Source: Burkholderiaceae bacterium (GTDB lineage Bacteria; Pseudomonadota; Gammaproteobacteria; Burkholderiales; Burkholderiaceae). From it: a stretch of 64,000 bases of DNA. The notes below the pieces were generated by a model. That model was not told the DNA's origin. It saw nothing but the letters and a program-made list of their open reading frames with translations, and searched no databases. This document shows, piece after piece, positions 28,657 to 37,039 of the stretch; positions within the stretch are counted from its first letter, which is position 1; each line of letters opens with the position of its first letter. The stretch covers positions 1-64,000 of the forward strand of contig JAJPEN010000090.1 in the NCBI GenBank assembly GCA_021166835.1, read 5' to 3'. The translations under genes were made by a program, and so were the position numbers.

Positions 28657-29151
28657 TCAGCTCACGACGTACGCTGCCGAGGCGGTGGCGATCAGCCGTC
28701 CGGTGTCGTCCTCGAGCGTGCATTGCACCGAGCCGATCCGCCCGCCCAGGCGCGTCGTGCGAGCGCGTGCGTCGAATCGACGGCCGATGCCCTGGCGCAG
28801 GAAGTCGACGCGCAGGTCGATGGTTCCCATGCGCGCGAAGCGCTGCATCACCTGCTCGGTGTTCTCGGCGTGGAATTTCTCGGCGATCGCGCACATCAGC
28901 GCGAAGCCGCCGGCGGCATCCAGCACCGACGAAATGACCCCGCCGTGCAGCCGTCCGTAGAGGTAGTGGCCGACGAACTCGGGGCGCATCTCGAAGGAGA
29001 CGTGCACCTCGACCGCGTCGAAGGACTCGACCCGGATACCGAGCACCCGGTTGAACGCGATCCGCTCCTCGAAGAGGTCGCGCAACGCTTCGTGCAGCCG
29101 CTGCTGCTCGGCGGGCGAACGCGGCGCGCCTGCGGTGCCGGCGACCATCAT
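28657..29151 (-). CDS. Hotdog-fold thioesterase (PaaI/YiiD-like)
   Basis: This 164-residue hotdog protein probably hydrolyses acyl-CoA. The core LYGRLHGGVISSVLDAAGGFALM (about 66-88) matches the HGG..ASLLD-type active-site helix of PaaI-like thioesterases. RVDFLRQG and a final strand of the hotdog sheet follow. The first ATG at 29151 overlaps the hydratase stop by 4 bases, so it is the last gene of the coupled Atu-like operon. It may release CoA from blocked intermediates. Confidence 0.8.
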   Translation of the reverse strand: MMVAGTAGAPRSPAEQQRLHEALRDLFEERIAFNRVLGIRVESFDAVEVHVSFEMRPEFVGHYLYGRLHGGVISSVLDAAGGFALMCAIAEKFHAENTEQVMQRFARMGTIDLRVDFLRQGIGRRFDARARTTRLGGRIGSVQCTLEDDTGRLIATASAAYVVS

Positions 29152-29963
29152 CGGCCCCGGAAGCACGGCGCACGCCGCTCGAGAAATGCGGCGACGCCTT
29201 CGCGGAAGTCTTCGGTGCGCCCGGCACGCGTCTGCAGCGTCGCTTCGCGCTCGAGCTGCTCGTCGAGCGCGCGTTCCATCGTTCCGTCGAAAGCCTCCTT
29301 GATCAGCGCGAGCGCCCGCGTCGGACGCTCGGCGAGTTGCGCCGCGAGCCTGCGCGCCGCGGGCAGCAGTGCGTCGTCGTCGTGGACCTCCCAGACCAGC
29401 CCGATGCGCCGCGCGGCCTCGGCATCGAGCCGCTCGCCGAGCATCGCGAGCGCCCGGGCGCGGCCCTCGCCGATCAGCCGCGGCAGCAGCCACGTGCTGC
29501 CCGCGTCGGGCACCAGGCCGATCTTCGAGAAGGCCTGCACGAAATACGCCGAGCGCGCGGCGAGCACGATGTCGCCGGCCAGCGCGATGCTCATTCCCGC
29601 GCCGGCCGCTGCGCCGTTCACCGCGCAGATCACCGGCTTGGGCATGCGCCGCATCGCGAGGATCAGCGGGTGGTAGCGTTCGCGCAGCAGCCGGCCGAGA
29701 TCGATGTCGGCATCGGGCGTGACCGAGGCCAGGTCGGCGCCGGAGGAGAAGCCGCGGCCCGCGCCGGTGACGACGACCGCGCGCACTGTCTCGTCGTTCG
29801 CTGCGCGCTCGACGGCTTCGAGCAGCGCGCGCGTGATCGCGTCGTCGAGCGCATTGAGCACGTCGGGGCGGTTCAGCGTGATCGTGGCCATCGCGCCGTC
29901 GCGCTCGTAAAGCACCGGCGCGTCGGCCCGGATCCTGTCTTCGGCGTCGTTCGTCGTGTTCAC
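29148..29963 (-). CDS. Enoyl-CoA hydratase/isomerase family protein (AtuE-like by context)
   Basis: This is a crotonase-fold protein of 271 residues. The oxyanion-hole segments are GRGFSSGADL (about 68-77) and NGAAAGAGMSIALAGD (about 115-130), followed by FVQAFSKIGLVPDAG. The Gly-Ala-Gly and Asp pattern recalls PaaG-like isomerases and terpenoid-CoA hydratases. The start is GTG at 29963, overlapping the upstream stop by 4 bases. In the Atu pathway AtuE hydrates isohexenylglutaconyl-CoA; the position in this operon suggests that role, but the sequence alone does not prove it. Confidence 0.8.
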   Translation of the reverse strand: MNTTNDAEDRIRADAPVLYERDGAMATITLNRPDVLNALDDAITRALLEAVERAANDETVRAVVVTGAGRGFSSGADLASVTPDADIDLGRLLRERYHPLILAMRRMPKPVICAVNGAAAGAGMSIALAGDIVLAARSAYFVQAFSKIGLVPDAGSTWLLPRLIGEGRARALAMLGERLDAEAARRIGLVWEVHDDDALLPAARRLAAQLAERPTRALALIKEAFDGTMERALDEQLEREATLQTRAGRTEDFREGVAAFLERRAPCFRGR

Positions 29964-31138
29964 GGGCAGACTCCCAATTGGCGGGCGGCCAGCTCGACGA
30001 GGATCTCCTCGGCCCCGCCGCCGATCATCATGACCTTCACTTCGCGGTAGATGCGCTCGATGCGCGTGCCGCGCATGTAGCCCGCACCGCCGAGGATCTG
30101 CACGGCGTCGTCGGCGCAATGGCGCATCACCCGCGCGGCGCGGTTCTTCGCCAGCGCGATCTGCGCGGCCGGCCGTTCGCCCCGCTCGACGCGCTCCGCC
30201 AGTTGCGCGAGCCACGCGAGTACCGGAACGATCTCGTCGATCATGCGCACGAGCTTGTGCCGGATGACCTGGTGCGCGACCAGCGGCTCGCCGAAGGTGC
30301 GCCGCTCGCGCGCCCAGGCGAGCGCGTCCTCGAAGCAGACGATCGCGAAGCCGATCGCTTGCGCGGCCATCGCGAGCCGCTCGCCGTTGAAGTTGCGCAG
30401 GATCAGCGGGAAGCCCGCGCCGAGCGGGCCGACGAGGCGATCGCGGCTGACCGGGCAGTCGTCGAAATGCAGTTGCGCGGTGTCCGAGCACCACCAGCCG
30501 GTCTTGCGCAGCGGGGTGCGCGAGAAGCCGGGCGCATCGCGATCGACGAGAAAGAGCGAGATGCCTTCCGGCCCCGCGCCCGAGCTGCGCGCGGCGACCA
30601 GGTAGTGGTCGGCACGCATGCCGGAAGTGATGAAGGTCTTCGAGCCGCGCAGACGCCAGCCGTCGGCGTCGGCATGAGCGCGCGTGCACAGCTGCGCGAC
30701 ATCGGAGCCGCCGGAGGGCTCGGTGACGGCGAGCGCGCCGATCGCTTCGCCGCGAAGGATGGCGGGCACGATGCGTTCGACGAGCGCGGGAGCGCCCGCC
30801 TCGAGCAGCGGGCCGAGCATGATCGTGTGCGTCATCAGGCCGGCGAGGAGTCCGCCCGATCCGGCGCGCGTCAGTTCGATCGTCGCGACGATGCGCGAGA
30901 GCGTGTCGCAGGGGGTGCCGCCCAGGGATTCGGGATAGCCGAGCCCGAGCAGTCCGATGTCGGCCGCCTTGCGGTGCAGCTCGCGCGGGAATTCGCCGGC
31001 TTCGTCCCACGCGTCGACGTTCGGGGCCAGCTCGCGCTCGACGAAGCGCCGGATCGCGTCGCGCAGCTGGCGGTGCTCGTCGGTGGCACCCGGTTGGCGC
31101 GTGACGTCCAGGCAGGCGGCGAGCCGGTCGTCGATCAC
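29960..31138 (-). CDS. Acyl-CoA dehydrogenase
   Basis: This 392-residue acyl-CoA dehydrogenase shows VTEPSGGSDVAQL (about 138-150), FITSGMRADHYLV, a CSDTAQLHFDD strand, and the C-terminal QILGGAGYMRGTRIERIYREVKV. The catalytic base region ends in a GGGAEEIL motif in place of GTSEI. The start is GTG at 31138, overlapping the carboxylase alpha stop by 4 bases. It is the second dehydrogenase of the operon and may act on a different chain length or on a later intermediate than the AtuD-like enzyme. Confidence 0.85.
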   Translation of the reverse strand: MIDDRLAACLDVTRQPGATDEHRQLRDAIRRFVERELAPNVDAWDEAGEFPRELHRKAADIGLLGLGYPESLGGTPCDTLSRIVATIELTRAGSGGLLAGLMTHTIMLGPLLEAGAPALVERIVPAILRGEAIGALAVTEPSGGSDVAQLCTRAHADADGWRLRGSKTFITSGMRADHYLVAARSSGAGPEGISLFLVDRDAPGFSRTPLRKTGWWCSDTAQLHFDDCPVSRDRLVGPLGAGFPLILRNFNGERLAMAAQAIGFAIVCFEDALAWARERRTFGEPLVAHQVIRHKLVRMIDEIVPVLAWLAQLAERVERGERPAAQIALAKNRAARVMRHCADDAVQILGGAGYMRGTRIERIYREVKVMMIGGGAEEILVELAARQLGVCP

Positions 31139-33165
31139 GCGGCCTCCGGCTCGATTCGGACCAGAAGCGTGGCCGGCGAGACCTGCGTGCCGACCGACAC
31201 GGCGATCGCCGCGACCCGTCCGCTGGTCGGCGCGCCGACCCGGTGCTCCATCTTCATCGCTTCGATCGACAGCAGCGCCTGGCCGGCGCGGACGCGGTCG
31301 CCTTCGGCTACGGCGATCGCCGCCACGCGGCCGTGCATGCGGGCGCGCAGTTCGCCTCCGGCGTCGGCGCTGGCGCGGCGGGCCGACAACGATGCGGCGT
31401 CGACGACGCCGGCGGCGAAGCCGCCATGGTCGAGCCACATCCGCGACGGTCGGGCGGGCGGGCCTTCGAAAGCGGCGTGGATCGACAGCCGGTGACCGTC
31501 GATGCGCACCGATTCGGCCGATTCGATCTGCAGCCGGATTTCGAGCGTGTCGATGCGTGCGGTGAGCGCGTCGTCGTGCGCGGCTTCGATCTCGGCGTTC
31601 CAGCGCAGCGGCTCGTCGTCCGCGGCGTGAACGCGAGCGTCGGCAATGTCGGCGCCCACCACGGCGAGCGACACCCGCGAGCGGCGCAGGCCGCTCGACG
31701 ACCAGTTGGCGAGCGGGCCATGTCCGGCCATCACGGCCTTCGTCCAGAGCGCGCTTGCCACGGCCCGCCATTGCGGATCGGGCGCGGGTGCACGCCAGCG
31801 CGAAGCCGCGTCTTCGAGCCAGCCCACGTCGAGTTCGCCGGCGACGAAACGCGGCGCGCGCAGGCATTCGAGCAGGAACGCGCGGTTCGTGACCGGGCCG
31901 AGGATCGAACTGCGCGCGAGCGCCGCAGCCAGCCGCATCCGGGCGTGCTCGCGATCGCGGCCGTGCGCGACGAACCTGGCGATCAGCGAGTCGAAGTGCG
32001 GCGAGACGCAGGCACCGGCGCCGAGCGCATGATCGACCAGCACGCCGTCGTCGTGCGCGATTCGCCATCCGCGAACGGCGCCGCCCTGCGGCACGAAACC
32101 GTGGAAGGCGTCCTCGGCGCACAGCCGCGCCTCGATCGCGTGCCCGTCGAAGCGGATGTCGGCCTGAGCGAAGGGCAGGGGCTCGCCGCGCGCGACGCGC
32201 AACTGCAGCTCGACGAGATCGACTCCGGTGATCGCCTCGGTGACGCGGTGCTCGACCTGCAGCCGGGTGTTGACCTCGAGAAAGTGGAAGTCGCCGCTGC
32301 GTTCGAGCAGGAACTCGATGGTTCCCGCGCCGACGTAGCCGACCGCCTGCGCGAGACGCACGGCCGCTTCGCCCATCGCCGCGCGCGTCTGCGCGGAAAC
32401 GCCGGGGGCGGGCGCTTCCTCGACGATCTTCTGGTGGCGGCGCTGCGTCGAGCAGTCGCGCTCGCCCAGGTGCACGCAGCGGCCGAAGCGGTCGGCGAGG
32501 ATCTGGATCTCGACGTGGCGCGCACCGTCCATGCATTTCTCGAGCAGCAGCCGGTCGTCGCCGAAGGCCGACTGCGCCTCCTGTGCCGCCGCCTTGCGCA
32601 GCCGCTCGAAATCGGCCAGCGAATCGACGCGACGCATGCCGCGCCCGCCGCCACCTGCGGCGGCCTTGATCATCAGCGGCACGCCGATGCGTTCGGCCTC
32701 GGCCGCCATCGTCGACGGCGACGCGTCGTCGCCGGCATATCCGGGCAGGCAGGGCACGCCGGCGCGCCGCGCGATCTCCTTCGCCCGCACTTTGTCGCCG
32801 AGCGCTTCGATCGCCTCGGCGGACGGCCCGACGAAAACGATGCCCGCCGCTACGCAGGCGCGGGCGAAGGCCGCGTTCTCCGAGAGAAAGCCGTAACCGG
32901 GATGAACGGCGCCGGCGCCGCTGCGCCGGCAGGCATCGATCACCGCGTCGATCGACAGGTAGGCGGCAAGATCGGAATCGGCGCGCAGCTCGATCGCTTC
33001 GTCGGCGTCGGTGACGTGCGGTGCGTCGCGCTCGCCCGGCGCGTGGACGGCGATCGTGCGCAGGCCGAGCGCGCGGGCGCTGCGCAGCACGCGGCGCGCG
33101 ATCTCGCCGCGGTTCGCGACGAGCAGCGCATCGAAGCCCTGCAGCGGGGGCGCGACGCGCGTCAT
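31135..33165 (-). CDS. atuF: Acyl-CoA carboxylase alpha subunit (biotin carboxylase/carrier), geranyl-CoA type
   Basis: This biotin-dependent subunit of 676 residues carboxylates biotin with ATP and bicarbonate. The biotin carboxylase domain (about 10-455) starts LLVANRGEIARRVLRSA, has the ATP-binding AAAGGGGRGMR loop and EVNTRLQVEH. A BT-type middle domain follows, and the C-terminal carrier domain has the biotinylation site EAMKMEH (about 640). The beta subunit lies two genes upstream in the same operon. The geranyl-CoA assignment rests on the beta subunit, the AtuD-like neighbour and the regulator. A methylcrotonyl-CoA carboxylase is the alternative. Confidence 0.8.
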   Translation of the reverse strand: MTRVAPPLQGFDALLVANRGEIARRVLRSARALGLRTIAVHAPGERDAPHVTDADEAIELRADSDLAAYLSIDAVIDACRRSGAGAVHPGYGFLSENAAFARACVAAGIVFVGPSAEAIEALGDKVRAKEIARRAGVPCLPGYAGDDASPSTMAAEAERIGVPLMIKAAAGGGGRGMRRVDSLADFERLRKAAAQEAQSAFGDDRLLLEKCMDGARHVEIQILADRFGRCVHLGERDCSTQRRHQKIVEEAPAPGVSAQTRAAMGEAAVRLAQAVGYVGAGTIEFLLERSGDFHFLEVNTRLQVEHRVTEAITGVDLVELQLRVARGEPLPFAQADIRFDGHAIEARLCAEDAFHGFVPQGGAVRGWRIAHDDGVLVDHALGAGACVSPHFDSLIARFVAHGRDREHARMRLAAALARSSILGPVTNRAFLLECLRAPRFVAGELDVGWLEDAASRWRAPAPDPQWRAVASALWTKAVMAGHGPLANWSSSGLRRSRVSLAVVGADIADARVHAADDEPLRWNAEIEAAHDDALTARIDTLEIRLQIESAESVRIDGHRLSIHAAFEGPPARPSRMWLDHGGFAAGVVDAASLSARRASADAGGELRARMHGRVAAIAVAEGDRVRAGQALLSIEAMKMEHRVGAPTSGRVAAIAVSVGTQVSPATLLVRIEPEAA

Positions 33166-34310
33166 GGGCGCGGCAGGATGCCCATCGTTTTGGCGATGAT
33201 GCCGAGCATCACCTCGTCGGCGCCGCCGCCGATCGAGCCGAGCCGGGAATCGCGCCAGTAGCGGTTCACGCGCGTGTCCTCGATGTAGCCCATGCCGCCC
33301 CAGAACTGCAAGCACCAGTCGGCCACCTCGCGCGAGACGCGTCCGGCCTTCAGCTTGGCCATCGACGCCAGCTGCGTGACGTCGGCGCCGCCGACGTACA
33401 GCTCGACCGCGCGGTACAGCAGCGCGCGCAGGCATTCGATCTCGGTGTTCAGTTCGGCGAGCTTGAAATGGATGTACTGGTTGGCGAGCAGCGGCTGGCC
33501 GAAGGCCTGGCGTTCGCGCAGGTAGTCGATCGTCTCGGCGAGGATCGCGCTCGCGGCGAGCGAGTTGGCCGCCGCCCATAGGCGTTCCTCCTGGAACTGC
33601 ATCATCTGGTAGGCGAAACCCATGCCTTCCTCGCCGATGCGGTAGCGCTGCGGCACGCGCACGTCGTCGAGGAAGATCTGCGCGGTGTCGGACGAGCGCA
33701 TGCCGGCCTTTTCGAGCCTGCGCGCGATCTGTATTCCGGGGGTGCCCATCGGCACGCAGATCAGCGTCTTGTTCCGGTGCGGCGCTCCGTCGGAGGTGTT
33801 GGCCAGCAGGCACATCCAGTCGGCCTGCGTGCCGCTGGTCGTCCACATCTTGCCGCCGCGGATGCGGTAGTCGCCGCCCTCCTTGTGCGCGAAGGTGCGA
33901 ATCGAGGCGACGTCGGAGCCCGCGCCGGTCTCCGACACGCCGAGGCAGGCGACGCGCTCGCCCGCGATCGAGGGGGCGAGGAACTCGCGCTTCAGCTCGT
34001 CGCTGCCGAAGCGGGCGAGGGCGGGTGTGGCCATGTCGGTCTGCACGCCGATCGCCATCGGCACGCCGCCGCAGTGCGCGTGGCCGAGTGCCTCCGATAC
34101 CGCGACCGAATACGAGTAGTCGAGGCCCGAGCCTCCGTACTCGACCGGCTTCGTCACACCCAGGAAGCCGAGCCGCCCCATCTTGCGGAACAGCTCGCGC
34201 GCGGGGAAGACGCCGGCGCGCTCCCATTCGTCGACGTGCGGGTTGACTTCGGCATCGACGAAGCGGCGCACGGAATCCTTCAGTCGCTCGTGTTCTTCGG
34301 TGTAGATCAT
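33162..34310 (-). CDS. atuD: Citronellyl-CoA dehydrogenase-like acyl-CoA dehydrogenase
   Basis: The 382-residue product begins MIYTEEHERLKDSVRRFVDAEVNPHVDEWE. It has YGGSGLDYSYSVAVSEALGH, GGVPMAIGVQTDMATPALARFGSDEL, LGVSETGAGSDVASIRT and FWGGMGYIEDTRVNRYWRD. These resemble AtuD of Pseudomonas aeruginosa, which oxidises citronellyl-CoA to geranyl-CoA. The gene lies between the beta and alpha carboxylase subunits, as atuD lies beside the carboxylase genes in the known cluster. Its end overlaps the alpha subunit start by 4 bases. Confidence 0.8.
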   Translation of the reverse strand: MIYTEEHERLKDSVRRFVDAEVNPHVDEWERAGVFPARELFRKMGRLGFLGVTKPVEYGGSGLDYSYSVAVSEALGHAHCGGVPMAIGVQTDMATPALARFGSDELKREFLAPSIAGERVACLGVSETGAGSDVASIRTFAHKEGGDYRIRGGKMWTTSGTQADWMCLLANTSDGAPHRNKTLICVPMGTPGIQIARRLEKAGMRSSDTAQIFLDDVRVPQRYRIGEEGMGFAYQMMQFQEERLWAAANSLAASAILAETIDYLRERQAFGQPLLANQYIHFKLAELNTEIECLRALLYRAVELYVGGADVTQLASMAKLKAGRVSREVADWCLQFWGGMGYIEDTRVNRYWRDSRLGSIGGGADEVMLGIIAKTMGILPRP

Positions 34311-34336
34311 TGCGGTGTCGTGGACGGAAACTCGGT

Positions 34337-35959
34337 TCAGGGACGCGCGACGCCGAAGCTGGTCGGGTGCAGCGTTCGCGCCTGCGCCTGCGCGCAGGTG
34401 TCGAGCAGGAAGCCGAGCAGCCTGCGCGTGTCGCGCGGATCGACGATGCCGTCGTCGAGCAGACGCGCGCTCGTGTGCAGCACGCCGGCCTGCGCCTCGA
34501 AGTGCTCGACGATGCGAGCCGACAATGCGTCGAGCTTCGCCTCGTCGACCGGCTCGCCGCGCCGCCGCGCGGTGGTCTCGCTGACGATGCGCATGGTGAG
34601 CGCGGCCTGCTCGCCGCCCATGACGGCGGTGCGCGCGTTCGGCCAGGAGAACACGAAGCGCGGCCCGAAGGCGCGTCCGCACATCCCGTAGTTGCCGGCA
34701 CCGAACGAGGCGCCGCAGTGCAGGGTGATCGACGGCACGGTGGCGTTCGAGACGGCCTGTATCATCTTCGAGCCGTGCTTGATCATGCCGGCCTGCTCGC
34801 TCGCCCGTCCGACGATGTAGCCGGTGGTGTTCTGCAGGTAGACGAGTGCCGTCGTGCTCTGGCAGCAGGCCTGGATGAAATGGGTGGCCTTGTTCGCGCC
34901 GGCCGGATCGATCGGCCCGTTGTTCGTGACGATGCCGATGCGGTGTCCGTGCAGCTCGGCATGGCCGCAGACGGTTTCGGGGCCGTAGTCGGGCTGGACC
35001 TCGAGGAAGCGCGAACCGTCGACGATGCGCGCGACGACCTCGCGCATGTCGAAGGGTTCGCGGAAGTCGAGCGGAACGACGCCGGCAAGCTCGTCGGGGG
35101 CATGCAGCGGTTCCTCGAATCCGAGGCGCGTGGAACGCGAGGTGTCGTCGCCGAAGCCCAGCCGCCCGACCACTTCGCGCGCGATCCGGATCGCATCGGC
35201 ATCGTCGTCGGCCAGATGGTCGGCGAGTCCGGAAACCTGCGCGTGCATCTCCGCGCCGCCCAGTTCCTCGTCGGTGGCGATCTCGCCGGTGGCCGCCTGC
35301 AGCAGCGGCGGGCCGGCGAGAAAGGCCTTCGCGCGCCCGCGCACCATGACGACATGGTCGGACAGGCCCGGCAGGTAGGCTCCCCCCGCAGTGGACGAAC
35401 CGTGCACGATCGCGACCACGGGAATGCCTGCCGCCGACAGCTGCGCAAGATTGTGGAACAGGCGCCCGCCGTGCACGAAATCCTCGACGCGGTAGCGCAG
35501 CAGATTCGCGCCGGCGGATTCGATGGACTGCACGAGCGGCAGGCGGTTCTCGAGCGCGATCTGCTGCGCGCGCAGGATCTTCTCGCCGCCCATGCTGGGG
35601 ATCGCTCCGGCGTCGATGCCGGAGTCGTTGACGATGACGACGCAGCGCGTGGACGAGACGAAGCCGATGCCGCACAGGACCCCCGCGCCGGGGATGCTGC
35701 GTTGCGCGTCGGTGTCGTCGAGCCGGTATCCGGCCATCGTCGAGAGTTCGAGCCAGGGGCTGCCGGGATCGAGGAGCCGGGCGAGCCGTTCGCGCGGCAG
35801 CAGCTGGCCGCGCCGCTCGAAGAGTGGCGCCGCGCGGGCGGAGGTGTCGCGCGTGCGCTGTTCGAGCGCGCGCAACTCGGCGACGCGCTCGAGCATCGCG
35901 ATCCGACGCGCGGCGAATTCGGCGCTGCCGGTATCGATTTCCGTATCGAGAGGGCGCAT
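34337..35959 (-). CDS. atuC: Acyl-CoA carboxylase beta subunit, geranyl-CoA carboxylase type
   Basis: This is the carboxyltransferase subunit (540 residues) that moves CO2 from biotin to an acyl-CoA. The crotonase-like halves carry SAGANLLRYRVEDFVHGG, VHGSSTAGGAYLPGLSD, FLAGPPLLQAATGEIATDEELGGAEMHAQVSGL and GSGAGNYGMCGRAF-type motifs. The KGGTYYP and SGGANLPRQ segments of methylcrotonyl-CoA carboxylases are replaced by DAGAIPSMGG and SAGANLLRY, as in geranyl-CoA carboxylases. I chose the ATG at 35959 (MRPLDTEIDTGSAEF). It is 17 bases from the SDR stop upstream. Confidence 0.82.
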   Translation of the reverse strand: MRPLDTEIDTGSAEFAARRIAMLERVAELRALEQRTRDTSARAAPLFERRGQLLPRERLARLLDPGSPWLELSTMAGYRLDDTDAQRSIPGAGVLCGIGFVSSTRCVVIVNDSGIDAGAIPSMGGEKILRAQQIALENRLPLVQSIESAGANLLRYRVEDFVHGGRLFHNLAQLSAAGIPVVAIVHGSSTAGGAYLPGLSDHVVMVRGRAKAFLAGPPLLQAATGEIATDEELGGAEMHAQVSGLADHLADDDADAIRIAREVVGRLGFGDDTSRSTRLGFEEPLHAPDELAGVVPLDFREPFDMREVVARIVDGSRFLEVQPDYGPETVCGHAELHGHRIGIVTNNGPIDPAGANKATHFIQACCQSTTALVYLQNTTGYIVGRASEQAGMIKHGSKMIQAVSNATVPSITLHCGASFGAGNYGMCGRAFGPRFVFSWPNARTAVMGGEQAALTMRIVSETTARRRGEPVDEAKLDALSARIVEHFEAQAGVLHTSARLLDDGIVDPRDTRRLLGFLLDTCAQAQARTLHPTSFGVARP

Positions 35960-35976
35960 CCGGGCGACAGCGCTCT

Positions 35977-36864
35977 TCAGGGTTCGTCGAGCACGCGCGG
36001 CCGGCTCGCGAGCGGGAACGCGTCGAAGGGACGCGTCGCTTCGCTGTCGTGCTCCATCGGTTGCGCGGGCCAGGTATGCCGCGCGTTGGGAACGCCGCCG
36101 TCGACCCGGATGCAACTGCCGGTAATGAATGCCGCGGCTGGAGACAGCAGGAAGACGATCGCCGCCGATACTTCGGCTTCGGTTCCGAAGCGCTGCAGCG
36201 GCACGACGCGACGCAGCCGGCGCAGCTGCGCGATGGTCTCCGGCGGGTAGCGGTCGAGCCCGCTCGAGGCGATCCATCCGGGTGCGACCGCGTTGACGCG
36301 CACGCCGCTACGCGCCCATTCCACGGCGAGCGACTCGGTGAGGTTGAGCATTCCCGCGCGCGCCGCGCCCGAGTGCGACATTCCGGGCATGCCGCCCCAC
36401 ATGTCGGCGATCAGATTGACGATCGCTCCCCCGTGCTCGCGCAGGAACTGGCGGTAGGCCTCGCGGGCGACGAGAAAGCCGCCGCCCAGGTTCGTGCGAA
36501 CGACCGCATCCCATCCGTTGAGCGTGATGTCCTCGGCGGCCGCCGGAAACTGCCCGCCGGCGTTGTTCACGACAGCGTCGAGCCTTCCGTGCGCGCGCAG
36601 CACGTCGCCGACCACGCGCTGCACCGCTTCCTCATCGCGGATGTCGAGCGGGTGATGCGTGGCCTGCGTGCCCTTGCCGCGAAGCTCGGCGGCAACCGCT
36701 TCGAGCCGCTCGGCGTTGCGACCGGCGAGGGCGACCGAGGCGCCGAGCGCCGCCAGCTCGTGCGCGGTGCAGCGGCCGATGCCGGAGCCGCCTCCGGTGA
36801 CGAGCACGACGCGCCCGGCGAACAGACCGGGGCGGAACGCGCTGCGATAGTCGGGGGTGGGCAT
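35977..36864 (-). CDS. Short-chain dehydrogenase/reductase (AtuB/AtuG-like) with altered active site
   Basis: This SDR of 295 residues has the cofactor motif TGGGSGIGR (about 23-31) and NNAGG. The expected catalytic YxxxK is replaced: the aligned segment reads HSGAARAGMLNLT, giving Ser and Arg at the Tyr and Lys positions. Similar losses occur in dienoyl-CoA reductase-like SDRs. I chose the ATG at 36864 because a palindromic operator lies immediately upstream. It is the first gene of the Atu-like operon. In the known pathway SDRs oxidise citronellol or citronellal or reduce dienoyl-CoA; which applies here is unclear. Confidence 0.8.
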   Translation of the reverse strand: MPTPDYRSAFRPGLFAGRVVLVTGGGSGIGRCTAHELAALGASVALAGRNAERLEAVAAELRGKGTQATHHPLDIRDEEAVQRVVGDVLRAHGRLDAVVNNAGGQFPAAAEDITLNGWDAVVRTNLGGGFLVAREAYRQFLREHGGAIVNLIADMWGGMPGMSHSGAARAGMLNLTESLAVEWARSGVRVNAVAPGWIASSGLDRYPPETIAQLRRLRRVVPLQRFGTEAEVSAAIVFLLSPAAAFITGSCIRVDGGVPNARHTWPAQPMEHDSEATRPFDAFPLASRPRVLDEP

Positions 36865-36877
36865 TGCGGGTAGATAA

Positions 36878-36890
36878 TGAGCAATACTCA
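36878..36890. promoter_or_regulatory. 13-bp operator, site 1 (SDR side)
   Basis: TGAGCAATACTCA is an inverted repeat of the form TGAG-N5-CTCA, 14 bases upstream of the SDR start. It has the same arms and the same CA after the left arm as the site at 37011. It probably overlaps the promoter of the Atu-like operon. Confidence 0.75.
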
Positions 36891-37010
36891 ACAAATTGCC
36901 CGGCGCCTCCCGTTCCGTCAAGCCGCAGTGCAGCATCCGATGCACGCGAAGAACGAGGACGGCATGCAAGCGCCTGGATCGATGGCCGCGATCCGTCGCC
37001 GGTTCTATAC

Positions 37011-37023
37011 TGAGCAGCGCTCA
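37011..37023. promoter_or_regulatory. 13-bp operator, site 2 (TetR side)
   Basis: TGAGCAGCGCTCA is the second TGAG-N5-CTCA palindrome, 17 bases upstream of the regulator start. It abuts a -10-like TATACT at 37007-37012. Binding here would allow autorepression. P. aeruginosa AtuR is known to bind two 13-bp inverted repeats in the atuR-atuA interval, so the arrangement matches. Confidence 0.75.
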
Positions 37024-37039
37024 TGATCCACCCCGAACG

